Below, piece after piece: positions 14,754-22,941 of a DNA stretch of 64,000 bases. How positions within the stretch are numbered: the stretch's first letter is position 1; the number at the start of each line of letters is the position of its first letter. The stretch is from contig URBH01000002.1 in assembly GCA_900546075.1 (NCBI GenBank), positions 1-64,000 of the forward strand, given 5' to 3'. The DNA is from an uncultured Eubacteriales bacterium. Lineage in GTDB: Bacteria; Bacillota; Clostridia; Oscillospirales; Oscillospiraceae. Under the pieces are notes generated by a model. It worked only from the letters and a program-made list of their open reading frames with translations. It was not told where the DNA came from and made no database searches. A program made the translations under genes and the position numbers.

Positions 14754-15142
14754 GCGTATTCCTCCAGTGAAATGGTCAGGGTAGCCTTGGCCAATTCTCC
14801 GCGGCTGTAAACCTTGTCCCAGGCTTCACTCGATCCTGTAACGCGGAACGGACGGCGGCCCACCAGTCTGCCGCCGATCACCAGGTACTCCGCCGAACCT
14901 CTTTCCACCATGCGCTCCACCATGTCCAGGATCCGCCGCGGCTTCACGCCCAGGGCAGCGGACAGGTGAATGGTCAGGCTTATGGTCTGGAGGCCAGGCC
15001 CTAAAAACTCCGCTTTCGGCTTCACGCCTAAAACTTCGTGTTCGGTCCAGCGCCCGGAAACCTCGCGGCTCATGCTCTCAAAGGTCAAAACCCTGTTGTC
15101 GCTCACCTCAAAAATGATTTTGCGCCCCAGCGTTCCGATCAT
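14750..15142 (-). CDS. Tail protein U (gpU-like)
   Basis: 130 residues. MIGTLGRKIIFEVSDNRVLTFESMSREVSGRW is typical of the P2 gpU tail family, with the conserved LGVKPKAEFLGPGLQTISLTI and the C-terminal ISLEEY. gpU helps complete or terminate the tail near the baseplate. It is coupled to gpW by a 4-base overlap. Confidence 0.9.
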   Translation of the reverse strand: MIGTLGRKIIFEVSDNRVLTFESMSREVSGRWTEHEVLGVKPKAEFLGPGLQTISLTIHLSAALGVKPRRILDMVERMVERGSAEYLVIGGRLVGRRPFRVTGSSEAWDKVYSRGELAKATLTISLEEYA

Positions 15143-15157
15143 GTGTAAATCGCCTCC

Positions 15158-15601
15158 TTACGATGGCCCGGAGGTTCCGCCGCCCATGCTGTCCGTGTGG
15201 GTGTGGTTGTCCAGGGAAACCCCGCCGGCGGTCACGTCGCCGCTGACGGTCACGGTTCCGTCAATCACCAGCTTGGCGGCCTTGATGGTCATGGTGCCGT
15301 CCTTATAGCGGATCATGGCCTCACCCGGCGAACGGGCCAGGTCTTTGCGGTAAAGCCCTTTGGAACCCTCCGGGGGCTTGTTCTTTTCGCTCCACGGTCG
15401 TCCCAGGACCACGCCCGCCTCCGTGCCGTTGGAGAGGTGAAGCACCATAACCATGTCGTCCACCTCCGGCATGAAATACTCCGATGAAATCAGGGGAATG
15501 GGGGCGGTCACGGCGTCGTCCTTTTCGTGGTACACCACGCGGACCGTGCCCGCGGCGTAATCAACGGCTGAAATCTTTCCCAGCCGGATATTGTTTTCCA
15601 T
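15158..15601 (-). CDS. Baseplate spike protein (gpV-like)
   Basis: 147 residues. N-terminal OB-like domain (LGKISAVDYAAGTVRVVYHEKD), a central MPEVDDMVMVLHLSNGTEAGVVLGRPW, then a beta-helical needle (TIKAAKLVIDGTVTVSGDVTAGGVSLDNHTHTDS). The HTHTDS end is the metal-binding tip motif of gpV-type piercing spikes, which puncture the cell envelope when the sheath contracts. A Gly-rich tail follows. Confidence 0.93.
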   Translation of the reverse strand: MENNIRLGKISAVDYAAGTVRVVYHEKDDAVTAPIPLISSEYFMPEVDDMVMVLHLSNGTEAGVVLGRPWSEKNKPPEGSKGLYRKDLARSPGEAMIRYKDGTMTIKAAKLVIDGTVTVSGDVTAGGVSLDNHTHTDSMGGGTSGPS

Positions 15602-15616
15602 GCGTTCCTCCTCGCG

Positions 15617-16615
15617 TCATTCCTCCACCAGCGACATTTCCAGGTCCATGGTGTAGCCGCCGGATCCGCTGACGCTGTGGGTAATGGTGTCAATGTAATA
15701 CTTGCCGGACAGCTTCCCCAGGCCCACCACCTGGACGCATTGGGAGGCCACCAGGGAGGCGTTTCCCACAATGGTGGCGGAAAGTTTGGTCTTTCCGTGG
15801 TTGGCCTTGGCCACCGCCGCCTTGATCTTCCGCTCCGCGTCGGCCTTGCTGTCGGCCTTGCCGCTCTGCTTTAGGATCCGGCTGCCCTTGCCCACGGTCA
15901 CCTTGATTTCCTTTTCCGTGGCCGGGCTGGTGTATGTGAACTCTCCGCCGGTGTAGGTTCCGGCCTGATCCTGCTGCCATGACCAGGATTTCATACTGGA
16001 CGGGGACAGCACCGCCGCCGCGCCCTTTTTCTTGTATGCCTCCCGGTCATACACCACGATCTTTTGGGCGTAGACTTTCATGGCCAGCCCGTAGGTGTTG
16101 CACAGGTTCATGTAAAATTCACAGTCGGTTTGTTCCGATTGCTCCACGCTCTTGATCGTGAACGGGTCGCCCTCCACGTCCCAGGCCAGCGCGATCCCGG
16201 CGCGGCCTGCGATCTCGGTTCCGATCTCCTTTATGGTCACGTTTTCCCAGGTCTTTGTCCGCTGGGTGGTGGTGAAACTGCTGTCCAGCGGCGTGGAGAT
16301 TGCGGAAATGCTCCCGGAAACCGGCCAGCCGGAAAAACTGAAACTGTCCACGATAAAGAAACCGCACGGCAGGATCCGGTTGTCCCCGGAATACTGGCAG
16401 TTCAGCGCCCGGATCGTCGCGGCCAGGGTGTCACCGGCGACGGGGATCCATGCCCCCGTCCACCGGCGATCCCGGTCTTGCAGCGTAATGTCCAGGCTGT
16501 CCGCCTCTCCGCTTGCCGGATCCGTGTATGAAATATCCGTCACGAAACCGGAAATTTCCGCCGTGGCTGCGGTTCCGTTGTAAATCAGGTCTACATACGC
16601 CCGCCGTGTATTCAT
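15617..16615 (-). CDS. Tail hub / late control D protein (gpD-like)
   Basis: 332 residues. Beta-rich gpD/gp27-like hub protein: DLIYNGTAATAEISGFVTDISY at the start, GWPVSGSISAISTPLDSSF and TWENVTIKEIGTEIAGRAG in the middle, KVTVGKGSRILKQSGKADSKADAERK and GKYYIDTITHSVS at the end. It forms the trimeric hub between tube and spike. In P2 the gene also names the late-control locus; a regulatory role is not implied here. It overlaps gpX by 4 bases. Confidence 0.93.
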   Translation of the reverse strand: MNTRRAYVDLIYNGTAATAEISGFVTDISYTDPASGEADSLDITLQDRDRRWTGAWIPVAGDTLAATIRALNCQYSGDNRILPCGFFIVDSFSFSGWPVSGSISAISTPLDSSFTTTQRTKTWENVTIKEIGTEIAGRAGIALAWDVEGDPFTIKSVEQSEQTDCEFYMNLCNTYGLAMKVYAQKIVVYDREAYKKKGAAAVLSPSSMKSWSWQQDQAGTYTGGEFTYTSPATEKEIKVTVGKGSRILKQSGKADSKADAERKIKAAVAKANHGKTKLSATIVGNASLVASQCVQVVGLGKLSGKYYIDTITHSVSGSGGYTMDLEMSLVEE

Positions 16616-16824
16616 ACCTTGCTCCTCCAGATCGGCAGGTCATTGGCCGCGGTCTGTTCCGGCGGGGCCGGGGTCTGGAGGACCACCCCGGCGTCAAACA
16701 CGAACGTGTCCAGCAGCGGGAAATTGTTTTCCATCAGCCAGCCGGTGTATTCTTCGTCGCCGTACACCTCATAGGCGATTTTGTCCCATACGTCCCCCTG
16801 CTTGGTGGTGTAGGTGCTTTCCAT
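16612..16824 (-). CDS. Tail protein X with LysM-like fold (gpX-like)
   Basis: 70 residues: YTTKQGDVWDKIAYEVYGDEEY and NNFPLLDTFVFDAGVVLQTP form the short LysM-like P2 gpX module. gpX helps attach the hub and needle to the tube. It is followed 4 bases in overlap by gpD, as in P2-like phages, and is preceded by the tape measure gene. Confidence 0.92.
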   Translation of the reverse strand: MESTYTTKQGDVWDKIAYEVYGDEEYTGWLMENNFPLLDTFVFDAGVVLQTPAPPEQTAANDLPIWRSKV

Positions 16825-16839
16825 GGTGTGGTCCTCCTC

Positions 16840-19047
16840 TTATGCCGGGCTGAATTGCTTGCGCTTCTCCTCGGCTTTCATCTGCCTATACAGTTTCTTG
16901 AACTCCGCGAAACTGATCCGCCCGGCCTCCTCGGCCTCCTCGCGGCTCGGCGTCCCGCCGTAGAAATTGAATACCGGGGAGAAAACGACGGTTTCACCGC
17001 CGCCGCCCGTTCCGCCGCCCGGTGTCGGCTTCGGCTTCGTCCATTCGTCCAGGAGGGCCGCCAGCTTGGACAGCGGCAGCACCGCCTCCGGCTCTCCGCC
17101 CTCACCGATCTGCGCCAGCGTGGGCGCCGTGGCAATACCACCGGCAGCCAGGGCGGGGATCGTCGGAATGTTAAAGCCCAGGGTTTTCCCGCCGACGCCC
17201 GGAACCCAGTCCGGGATTGTCACGGAAATGCTGTTGATCTTCTCCAGCACCCAGTTGATTGCGGAAATAACCCCGTTTATTGGGGCTTTCGCCAGGTTCA
17301 CGATCATGCCAAACACGTTTCCGAAAATGGCCACGATATTGTCCCAGGCGGCGCTCCAGTTGCCTGCAAATACGTTCTGCACAAAGTCAATGATATTGGC
17401 AAAAATGGCCTTGACGTTTTCCCAGGCCGCCGAAACACTTTCCCACCACCCGCTCAAATAAGCGGACAGCAGGGGGAAATTAGACTGGAACGCAGAAACC
17501 AGGTTCGCCACGGCCTCGGAAACGCCGGTCTTGATGTTTCCCCATACCTCGGAGATCTTCGCGCCCAGTTCCGCAGCCTTGGCCTTGATCTTGTCCCAGT
17601 TCTTATAAATCAGGATCCCCGCCGCCACAGCCAGGCCGATGGCGGCCACAACTGCCAGCACGGGAAGATTTAGCGCCGTCATGGCGCCCGCCAGGGTAAA
17701 GGTGCCCGTGGCGCTTGCTGCGGTGACCACTTTATACACGGCCATAACTGCGTTGTAGGCGGTGATCGCCACTTTATACGCCTTGTAGGCCGCCACAGCG
17801 GTGGCAATACCCGCCGCCAGCGCCAGGATCAGGGTGCGGTGTTCCGAAATCCATTTCACCGCGGTTTCCGCCGCCGGAATGATGGTTCCGGTCATGTAGC
17901 TGCCGATCTTCTCCAGCGCCTCCGAAACCACCGGCAGGGCCGCCTCCGCGAACTCCCGCACATACGGCAGAATGTTGGTGCCCAGCTGCGTCAAGAAATT
18001 GGCGCCCAGGTTTTTAATCATCTGAATGTCATATTTCAGGCTGTTGGTCTGCCGCTCAAAGGCGGTGTTTGCCGCGCCGGTGGCCTCGTACATTTCCGCC
18101 GTCTTGCTGGTCAGGTTTTCGGCCTGGTTGCCTGCCATAGCCAGCACCGCGGTTTGTGCCTCCACAGAGGAGAACAGGCCAGCAAACGCCAGTTCGTTGC
18201 CTCCCACAGCGTCCTTTAGGGCGTCCAGAGATCCCTGCAGGCCCTTGCTTTCAAGCAGCGCTTGGCCGCTTTCATAGCCCATGTTTTTAAGGGCAGCCTG
18301 CATATTCTTGGACGGGGAGAGGAACGCCTGCATTGTGGCTTTCATTTGCGTAACCACTTCCGCCGTGGAACCTGTAACGCCGGTCAGCGTGGCCATGGCG
18401 CCCCATAGCTGTTCTTGCTCCAGCCCCAGGGTACTGGCCAGGGGAATGACCTTTCCCATGCCTGCGGCCAGTTCCGGGAAAGAGGTTTGGCCCAGTCTTA
18501 CGGTGGCAAATGCCAGATCCGCCGCCTGCTGCACCGCCTCCGCGGAGGTATCGCCGTAACCCTTGGTTACGGCAGAAAGTAGGTTGATACTGTCCGTCGT
18601 GGTCGCGTTTCCCGCCGCCGCGGATTTTGCCGCGGTTTCCAGAATGGCCGCGGCGTCTGCGCTGTCACCGAAAGCGGAAACCACCTGATACATTCCGTCC
18701 GTCAGGTCAGCCGTGGCCACGCCCGTGCGGTTGGAGATTTCCAGAACCTGATCCCCGATTTCCGCCGTTCGTGCGGCCACCTCTGCCTCCGTGCCGGTCA
18801 GCAGCGTGGAAACGTTGGCCAGCTGGGCCTCATACTCCGCCGCGGATTTCACCGCAGCGGTTCCCAGGGTCGCCACAGCGGTGGCGGCTGCTACCATGGC
18901 ACCGGCAGCGATCTTTCCCGCGGTCTTTGCCGTTTTCCCCAGCGCAGCCAGGTTCTTGTCTGCGGTGCTGCAGGCGGTTTTCAGGGAACCGTCCACCTTG
19001 CCGCCGATTTTCAGCATTAACTCATACGTTTTATTTTTGCCTGCCAT
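16840..19047 (-). CDS. Tail tape measure protein
   Basis: 735 residues, so a tail of roughly 110 nm by the usual 1.5 A per residue rule. N-terminal coiled region, then the conserved TMP core (VSTLLTGTEAEVAARTAEIGDQVLEISNRTGVATADLTDGMYQVVSAFG), hydrophobic segments at about 405-475 and 580-640, and the C-terminal GIATAPTLAQIGEGGEPEAVLPLSKL that is widespread in Clostridial tape measures. No peptidoglycan hydrolase domain is seen. It begins inside the extended form of the tail chaperone gene, the usual arrangement for frameshifted chaperones. Confidence 0.95.
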   Translation of the reverse strand: MAGKNKTYELMLKIGGKVDGSLKTACSTADKNLAALGKTAKTAGKIAAGAMVAAATAVATLGTAAVKSAAEYEAQLANVSTLLTGTEAEVAARTAEIGDQVLEISNRTGVATADLTDGMYQVVSAFGDSADAAAILETAAKSAAAGNATTTDSINLLSAVTKGYGDTSAEAVQQAADLAFATVRLGQTSFPELAAGMGKVIPLASTLGLEQEQLWGAMATLTGVTGSTAEVVTQMKATMQAFLSPSKNMQAALKNMGYESGQALLESKGLQGSLDALKDAVGGNELAFAGLFSSVEAQTAVLAMAGNQAENLTSKTAEMYEATGAANTAFERQTNSLKYDIQMIKNLGANFLTQLGTNILPYVREFAEAALPVVSEALEKIGSYMTGTIIPAAETAVKWISEHRTLILALAAGIATAVAAYKAYKVAITAYNAVMAVYKVVTAASATGTFTLAGAMTALNLPVLAVVAAIGLAVAAGILIYKNWDKIKAKAAELGAKISEVWGNIKTGVSEAVANLVSAFQSNFPLLSAYLSGWWESVSAAWENVKAIFANIIDFVQNVFAGNWSAAWDNIVAIFGNVFGMIVNLAKAPINGVISAINWVLEKINSISVTIPDWVPGVGGKTLGFNIPTIPALAAGGIATAPTLAQIGEGGEPEAVLPLSKLAALLDEWTKPKPTPGGGTGGGGETVVFSPVFNFYGGTPSREEAEEAGRISFAEFKKLYRQMKAEEKRKQFSPA

Positions 19048-19563
19048 GTTTTGCCACCTCCTCCGCGTACTGCGTCACCGTGTCCGCCAGTTCGTTCAAG
19101 TCCGAAACGGACAGGGCCAGAAGATAATCCAGCCCTGTCCGCAGTTGTATGGACAACCCGACGCAGGCCCTGTTTATGACGGCGGGCGTTAGTTGTCCCC
19201 AGCCCCGCCGTAAAGAAAACCCACGACAATGCCTTTCAGCTTGATTGCCTCCTTTGCGGGGAGGCGCTCGAAAAACTCCAGCGGCAGGTGGGCGACGCGG
19301 GCCGCCATGAACTGGGCGTATTCCAGCGTCATTTCCACGGTTGCGGGGTTCGCCGCCGGGTTCTTCTTCGTCACGAAACGGCCCACGGCCTGCAGGTCTG
19401 CCGCCGTGGTGTCCTCCAGGCCGGACAGGTCCACCTCTGTGTACGTCTGCCCCTCAAAGGTGAAAGGCTTGTCCAGCTTCATAACCAGGGCGTTTTCCTC
19501 CGCCGCGGTGTTTTCGTCATTCTCCGCCAGCAGGGCGGTGTCCATTCTCTTTTCGTCGCTCAT
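19031..19563 (-). CDS. Tail assembly chaperone, -1 frameshift product (gpE+E'-like)
   Basis: Predicted long form of about 177 residues: 116 zero-frame codons to the slippery G-GGT-TTT (plus-strand 19216-19222), then 61 codons in the -1 frame to a stop at 19031. The -1 frame reads LRRGWGQLTPAVINRACVGL followed by LRTGLDYLLALSVSDLNELA and a Glu/Lys-rich end. Its stop overlaps the tape measure start (19047) by 17 bases. The open -1 frame, hydrophobic/acidic C-terminal pattern and overlap with the tape measure are the standard organisation of frameshifted tail chaperones. Frameshifting itself is not proven by sequence. Confidence 0.8.
19189..19563 (-). CDS. Tail assembly chaperone, short form (gpE-like)
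   Basis: 124 residues, acidic, matching the tail assembly chaperone position and size: MKLDKPFTFEGQTYTEVDLSGLEDTTAADLQAV and EYAQFMAARVAHLPLEFFERLPAKEAIKLKGIVVGFLYGG. In tail phages this protein coats the tape measure before tube polymerisation. It ends at 19189 in the zero frame, but a -1 shift at a slippery GGGTTTT (plus-strand 19216-19222) opens a longer product described separately. It is preceded by the tail tube gene. Confidence 0.9.
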   Translation of the reverse strand: MSDEKRMDTALLAENDENTAAEENALVMKLDKPFTFEGQTYTEVDLSGLEDTTAADLQAVGRFVTKKNPAANPATVEMTLEYAQFMAARVAHLPLEFFERLPAKEAIKLKGIVVGFLYGGAGDN

Positions 19564-19564
19564 G

Positions 19565-20080
19565 TCAGCACATCTCCTTGATCTTGGCCAGAACGTCCAC
19601 GCCGTTGACCTTGTAAACCTCGTTCAACTTGTCCAGTTCCACCACGGTCTTGCCGTCCACCTCAATGAGAATGTAAAGAGTGGTCAGCGTGATCTTAGTG
19701 TCCATGGAACTGCCTGCCTTGACCTTGCCGGTGGTCAGCTTTCCGCCGCGGCCACGAACCACCACGCGCATGGGTCTGAACTCAATATCGCCCTCGGTAT
19801 TGGTGGTCTGCTGGGCGCCGCGGATCTCCAGCTGCACGGCCTTGGTCATGTCCATCATATCGGCGGTTTCCTTGTCCAGCAGGCGGAACGGGATTTCCAG
19901 TTCCTGATTGCCGAAATAGCCCACGGTGGGGTCGTCGATCTCACCCAGGATCCCGGCGCCGGTCACGGTTTCGCTGGACGGCTCAAAGTCCGGCAGCGTC
20001 ATTTCCTCACCGACACCCAGCAGGCGGTTTCCCTTGTTGTAGACGTTGTAACGGTTGATCTTAGTGGGGATCGTGTTCAT
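19565..20080 (-). CDS. Tail tube protein (gpFII-like)
   Basis: 171 residues. IPTKINRYNVYNKGNRLLGVGEEMTLPDFEP is the start typical of P2 FII tube proteins, then GILGEIDDPTVGYFGNQELEIPFRLL and TNTEGDIEFRPMRVVVRGRGG. This subunit polymerises into the inner tube through which DNA or spike passes. It follows the sheath gene directly (2 bases), the invariant sheath-tube order of contractile tails. Confidence 0.95.
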   Translation of the reverse strand: MNTIPTKINRYNVYNKGNRLLGVGEEMTLPDFEPSSETVTGAGILGEIDDPTVGYFGNQELEIPFRLLDKETADMMDMTKAVQLEIRGAQQTTNTEGDIEFRPMRVVVRGRGGKLTTGKVKAGSSMDTKITLTTLYILIEVDGKTVVELDKLNEVYKVNGVDVLAKIKEMC

Positions 20081-20082
20081 CT

Positions 20083-21543
20083 TTATTCACCTCCGATTGC
20101 GCTTTCCAGGGCGTCCACGTCATACTCACGGATATTTTCGATATATTCCGCGGGAATGTACGGGGCCAGGTAGGTGTGTACGGTCAGGTGGCCGGCCAGC
20201 AGGTTGGTAACGGGGTTTTCGTCGCTGCGGAACTCCACGCGATAACCGGCGCAGTAGTCGCGGGCAACGTAGCCGTTGCCGATAATGTTCTGGCTGTCCA
20301 CGATAGACTGGATCAGGCGCTTATTGCCCGGCTTGTCAACTTTCTGGAAATAAGTCTGAATGAAATTATTTCCGTCCCAGTCAAAGAAACGGCGCACGGC
20401 CCACCAGCGATCTTTCGGATCCGTGGTGGAGGGATAGGCCGCGGTGTTGTTGCCCCAGGACTTGAACCCGTTGGCGTTGATCGCGGTAATGACGCCGTTG
20501 GCGTTCAGCACGTCGTTGGCCTGCTGCTGATCCAGCGCCACCGTGGTGCCGTCTTTCAGAACCGTGGCGGTGATCCGCAGGTCCTTATTGGACGGGCTTT
20601 CATAGGGCACATCTGCGTTGTTGGCGTCCGTGTAGGCCGTCAGGGCGGCAAACATGGCGGAGAAATAATATTTCTTCTCGCCCACGGCCACCATGGGCCA
20701 CAGGGCCGCCGCATGGGCGGAACTGGCGCCCAGGGCTTCCTTGGCGCCCTTTACGCTGGTGTAAACCACCGCGCCGTCGCTGTCCGCGGAAATGTCCAAA
20801 AGGCAACTGCAATTAAAATTGCCGTTGATGTTCTCGGTCTTGGCCTGGAGGGCTGCCGCTACGGTGGGGGTGTGGCTCCAGCCGGGTGCCAGGATCAGGC
20901 CGGGCACCATGCCCAGGGTGGGGTAAATCTGGCGGATCAGTTCCAGTCCGGTTTCCTTTCCCGTGGCAGCGTCCACGCCGCCCACAATGTCGGCAGCGGT
21001 CACGCCGGAGGGTTTCAGGCTGGTGCTGCTCACGGTCAGGCTGCTGGCCTCCTTGGCCGCCGTGGAAAGCAGCGTAATGGCCACGCTGCCGTCGTCCTCA
21101 TGTGCCGCCTCGTAGTCGCTGCCGGCCACCAGGGTGGCGCTGCCGTTCTTCACGGCCAGGGTGTTCAGCAGCACATATTTCTTGTCATACAGCACCACGC
21201 CGTCCACAACGTCGCAGCTTTCCGCCTGGTTCTGCGTGACGTGGGCCGCCTTATTGGGATCCAGCACGTTCACCAGGATAATGGGCGCAACGTTGAAAAC
21301 CTGGAAACAGGCGCTAATGCTCTGGCAAAGGGTGAAGTTCTCGAAATCGTCCGAATAGCCGACAGCCTCCACAGCCTCCTTGTAGCTGTAAACCAGCTTG
21401 GGGGTGTTGACCGCCGCCGCGGGGTCTTTCGCCAGGTGAATGGGCGCCGTGCCGAAAATGACCTGCAGGCCAGCGCTGCCCTGAATGGGTACGGTCAGGC
21501 TGGTGGCCTGCTCGGTGTTATATACACCGTGTTTGTATGCCAT
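20083..21543 (-). CDS. Tail sheath protein
   Basis: 486 residues. MAYKHGVYNTEQATSLTVPIQ, GLQVIFGTAPIHLAKDP, PIILVNVLDPNKAAHV and the C-terminal GNNFIQTYFQKVDKPGNKRLIQ with AGHLTVHTYLAPYIPAEYIENI are the recognised parts of the contractile sheath family (P2 FI, Mu L). The presence of a sheath makes this a contractile-tail (myovirus) or contractile tailocin module. The gene is intact. Confidence 0.96.
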   Translation of the reverse strand: MAYKHGVYNTEQATSLTVPIQGSAGLQVIFGTAPIHLAKDPAAAVNTPKLVYSYKEAVEAVGYSDDFENFTLCQSISACFQVFNVAPIILVNVLDPNKAAHVTQNQAESCDVVDGVVLYDKKYVLLNTLAVKNGSATLVAGSDYEAAHEDDGSVAITLLSTAAKEASSLTVSSTSLKPSGVTAADIVGGVDAATGKETGLELIRQIYPTLGMVPGLILAPGWSHTPTVAAALQAKTENINGNFNCSCLLDISADSDGAVVYTSVKGAKEALGASSAHAAALWPMVAVGEKKYYFSAMFAALTAYTDANNADVPYESPSNKDLRITATVLKDGTTVALDQQQANDVLNANGVITAINANGFKSWGNNTAAYPSTTDPKDRWWAVRRFFDWDGNNFIQTYFQKVDKPGNKRLIQSIVDSQNIIGNGYVARDYCAGYRVEFRSDENPVTNLLAGHLTVHTYLAPYIPAEYIENIREYDVDALESAIGGE

Positions 21544-21560
21544 GTTGTTCTACCTCCTGT

Positions 21561-21812
21561 TTAGTGTTTGACCTGTACCAGACGATACAGGCGGGAAATA
21601 TGCCCCGTGCCGCTCCGCAGGTTCTTCATGGCCTCCGGTAACTGCTCCAGGGGCACCACCAGGCCCTCCATGGCCGGCTGCTTCACGATAGCCTCCGCCA
21701 GCGCGGTGGGGATCCCGTTGGTGTATGCGGTGTACTGCTTCGCCACGCCCGGAATGGACGGGCCGCAGTAAACCACAGTGGTGGCCTGTTCGGCCTTTTT
21801 GGGTTTCGCCAT
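21561..21812 (-). CDS. Small phage tail-region protein
   Basis: 83 residues (MAKPKKAEQATTVVYCGPSIPGVAKQYTAYTNG). The true start is the ATG overlapping the upstream stop by one base (TAATG), not the longer in-frame extension. The position between the tail terminator-like gene and the sheath is that of Mu gp38-like proteins of unknown function. No domain is recognised. Its conserved place suggests a small joining or sheath-initiation part. Confidence 0.7.
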   Translation of the reverse strand: MAKPKKAEQATTVVYCGPSIPGVAKQYTAYTNGIPTALAEAIVKQPAMEGLVVPLEQLPEAMKNLRSGTGHISRLYRLVQVKH

Positions 21813-22291
21813 TATGTTTCTGGCACCTCCTTGAAAATCGCCGGCGCGTAGAACGGCAGCCCCACGGCGGCGAAATAATACGGGTGTGTGTCCTCCTCCT
21901 GGGTCGCCCACCGGATCGGGTGCTGTGCTTCATAGCGGTTTGCCACGATCCCGTCACGTTCGTAATGCCTCACGATCTCGTTGACAATGTGGAGGGCGTC
22001 GCGGTAGCCCTGGCGGTTCGGGTCCGGGTCGCACACGCAAATGACCATGACCACGTTTACGGTCTGCCGTGCGTCCTGCGCCGTCACCTCTCCGTCCGAA
22101 AGTTTCACGGCCACATAAGGCTCCGGCGGCGCTTCCGCGTCGGTTTCTTCGTCGTCACCCTCACGAATGGGGAGGCCCTGCGGGACGATTTTCACCGCCC
22201 GCTCGACGCCCAGGGAATTGGTCAGGGTATAGTGGGAAAAAAGCTGTTTCAGGTCCTCCACAATGGCGTCCTGCAAAAACTCTTGTGTCAC
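21812..22291 (-). CDS. Tail terminator-like protein
   Basis: 159 residues with an N-terminal helix (VTQEFLQDAIVEDLKQLFSHY) and an alternating strand pattern (YVAVKLSDGEVTAQDARQTVNVVMVICVCDP) like the tail-completion proteins that cap tube and sheath. The start is set at a GTG with GGAGG nine bases upstream; a GTG twelve codons earlier would reach into the promoter repeats of the inverted cargo gene. Mu gp37 and lambda gpU occupy the same place in their clusters. Assignment is by position and fold pattern. Confidence 0.7.
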   Translation of the reverse strand: MTQEFLQDAIVEDLKQLFSHYTLTNSLGVERAVKIVPQGLPIREGDDEETDAEAPPEPYVAVKLSDGEVTAQDARQTVNVVMVICVCDPDPNRQGYRDALHIVNEIVRHYERDGIVANRYEAQHPIRWATQEEDTHPYYFAAVGLPFYAPAIFKEVPET

Positions 22292-22340
22292 GCGGTTGCG
22301 CCTCCTTGACTTGTTTCCGTTTGTCACTTATAATTGCGGT

Positions 22341-22380
22341 GTGGTAATAATCAGCATAATGTGGTAATAATCAGCATTGG
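22341..22380 (+). promoter_or_regulatory. Tandem 20-bp repeat upstream of the SWIM cargo gene
   Basis: The 17-mer gtggtaataatcagcat occurs twice at exactly 20-bp spacing (22341-22357, 22361-22377), just ahead of the cargo gene's ribosome-binding site. A 15 of 16 match lies upstream of the XRE regulator at 3424-3439. Likely an operator for a prophage regulator. Confidence 0.6.
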
Positions 22381-22391
22381 AGGAAATAGAA

Positions 22392-22910
22392 ATGGGAAAG
22401 CCTAAAACTGTCATAACTGAAAACGGGGCCGTTTATCAGCTATCAGATCCCAGCGCCCTGCGGTTGGTGTATAGAATTGTTGGCGTGGCTTTGATCTTAA
22501 TGGGGGCTGTGCTGACGTTGATTTCCCCCGCCGGTGTAGCTTTCGCGGCGCTCGGTTTGGCGCTTGTCTTTTGGTTGCCCAAAAAGATCCAGCCGGCAAA
22601 GAAATTTCTTCGCTTCACCGGTACGCCATGCGCCGGAAATTGCACGTTTGGGCATTGGGATCCCAAAGTACACACCGGGCAGGCGCAACTTGAACGCTTT
22701 GAAAAAGCTGTTCATCAGCCTATGGCCATACTGTCCTATAACGCCCAAAATGGTTTTGCGGAAATAAAGGGATCTGGTTCCGACACCTATATGACAAGCC
22801 TTGATGAATGTACTTGCCCCGATTTCGACAAACGGAGTAAACCGTGCAAGCACATATATTTCCTTGCCCTGCAAATGGGATATACAAGCGACGATTTTTA
22901 TTCCTGCTGA
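22392..22910 (+). CDS. SWIM zinc-finger membrane protein, inverted cargo gene (moron)
   Basis: 172 residues. Two hydrophobic segments near the start (VYRIVGVALILMGAVLTLI and VAFAALGLALVFWL, about 24-60), then a soluble domain ending in a SWIM-type zinc finger: CTCPDFDKRSKPCKH (CxC...CxH, about 148-162), which usually binds DNA or protein. It is the only plus-strand gene in the late region, inserted between tail-terminator-like and gpZ-like genes, with its own repeat-bearing promoter. This is the pattern of a lysogenic-conversion cargo gene. ATG chosen because GGAGG lies 9 bases before it. Function unknown. Confidence 0.75.
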   Translation: MGKPKTVITENGAVYQLSDPSALRLVYRIVGVALILMGAVLTLISPAGVAFAALGLALVFWLPKKIQPAKKFLRFTGTPCAGNCTFGHWDPKVHTGQAQLERFEKAVHQPMAILSYNAQNGFAEIKGSGSDTYMTSLDECTCPDFDKRSKPCKHIYFLALQMGYTSDDFYSC

Positions 22911-22941
22911 TCTCCAGCGGCTCCTATATGGGGCCGCTTTT

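Noticed and set aside
15617..16615. The gpD-like protein as a late-gene transcription regulator
   Set aside because: The family name late control D is historical; the fold is that of the tail hub, and no DNA-binding motif is seen.
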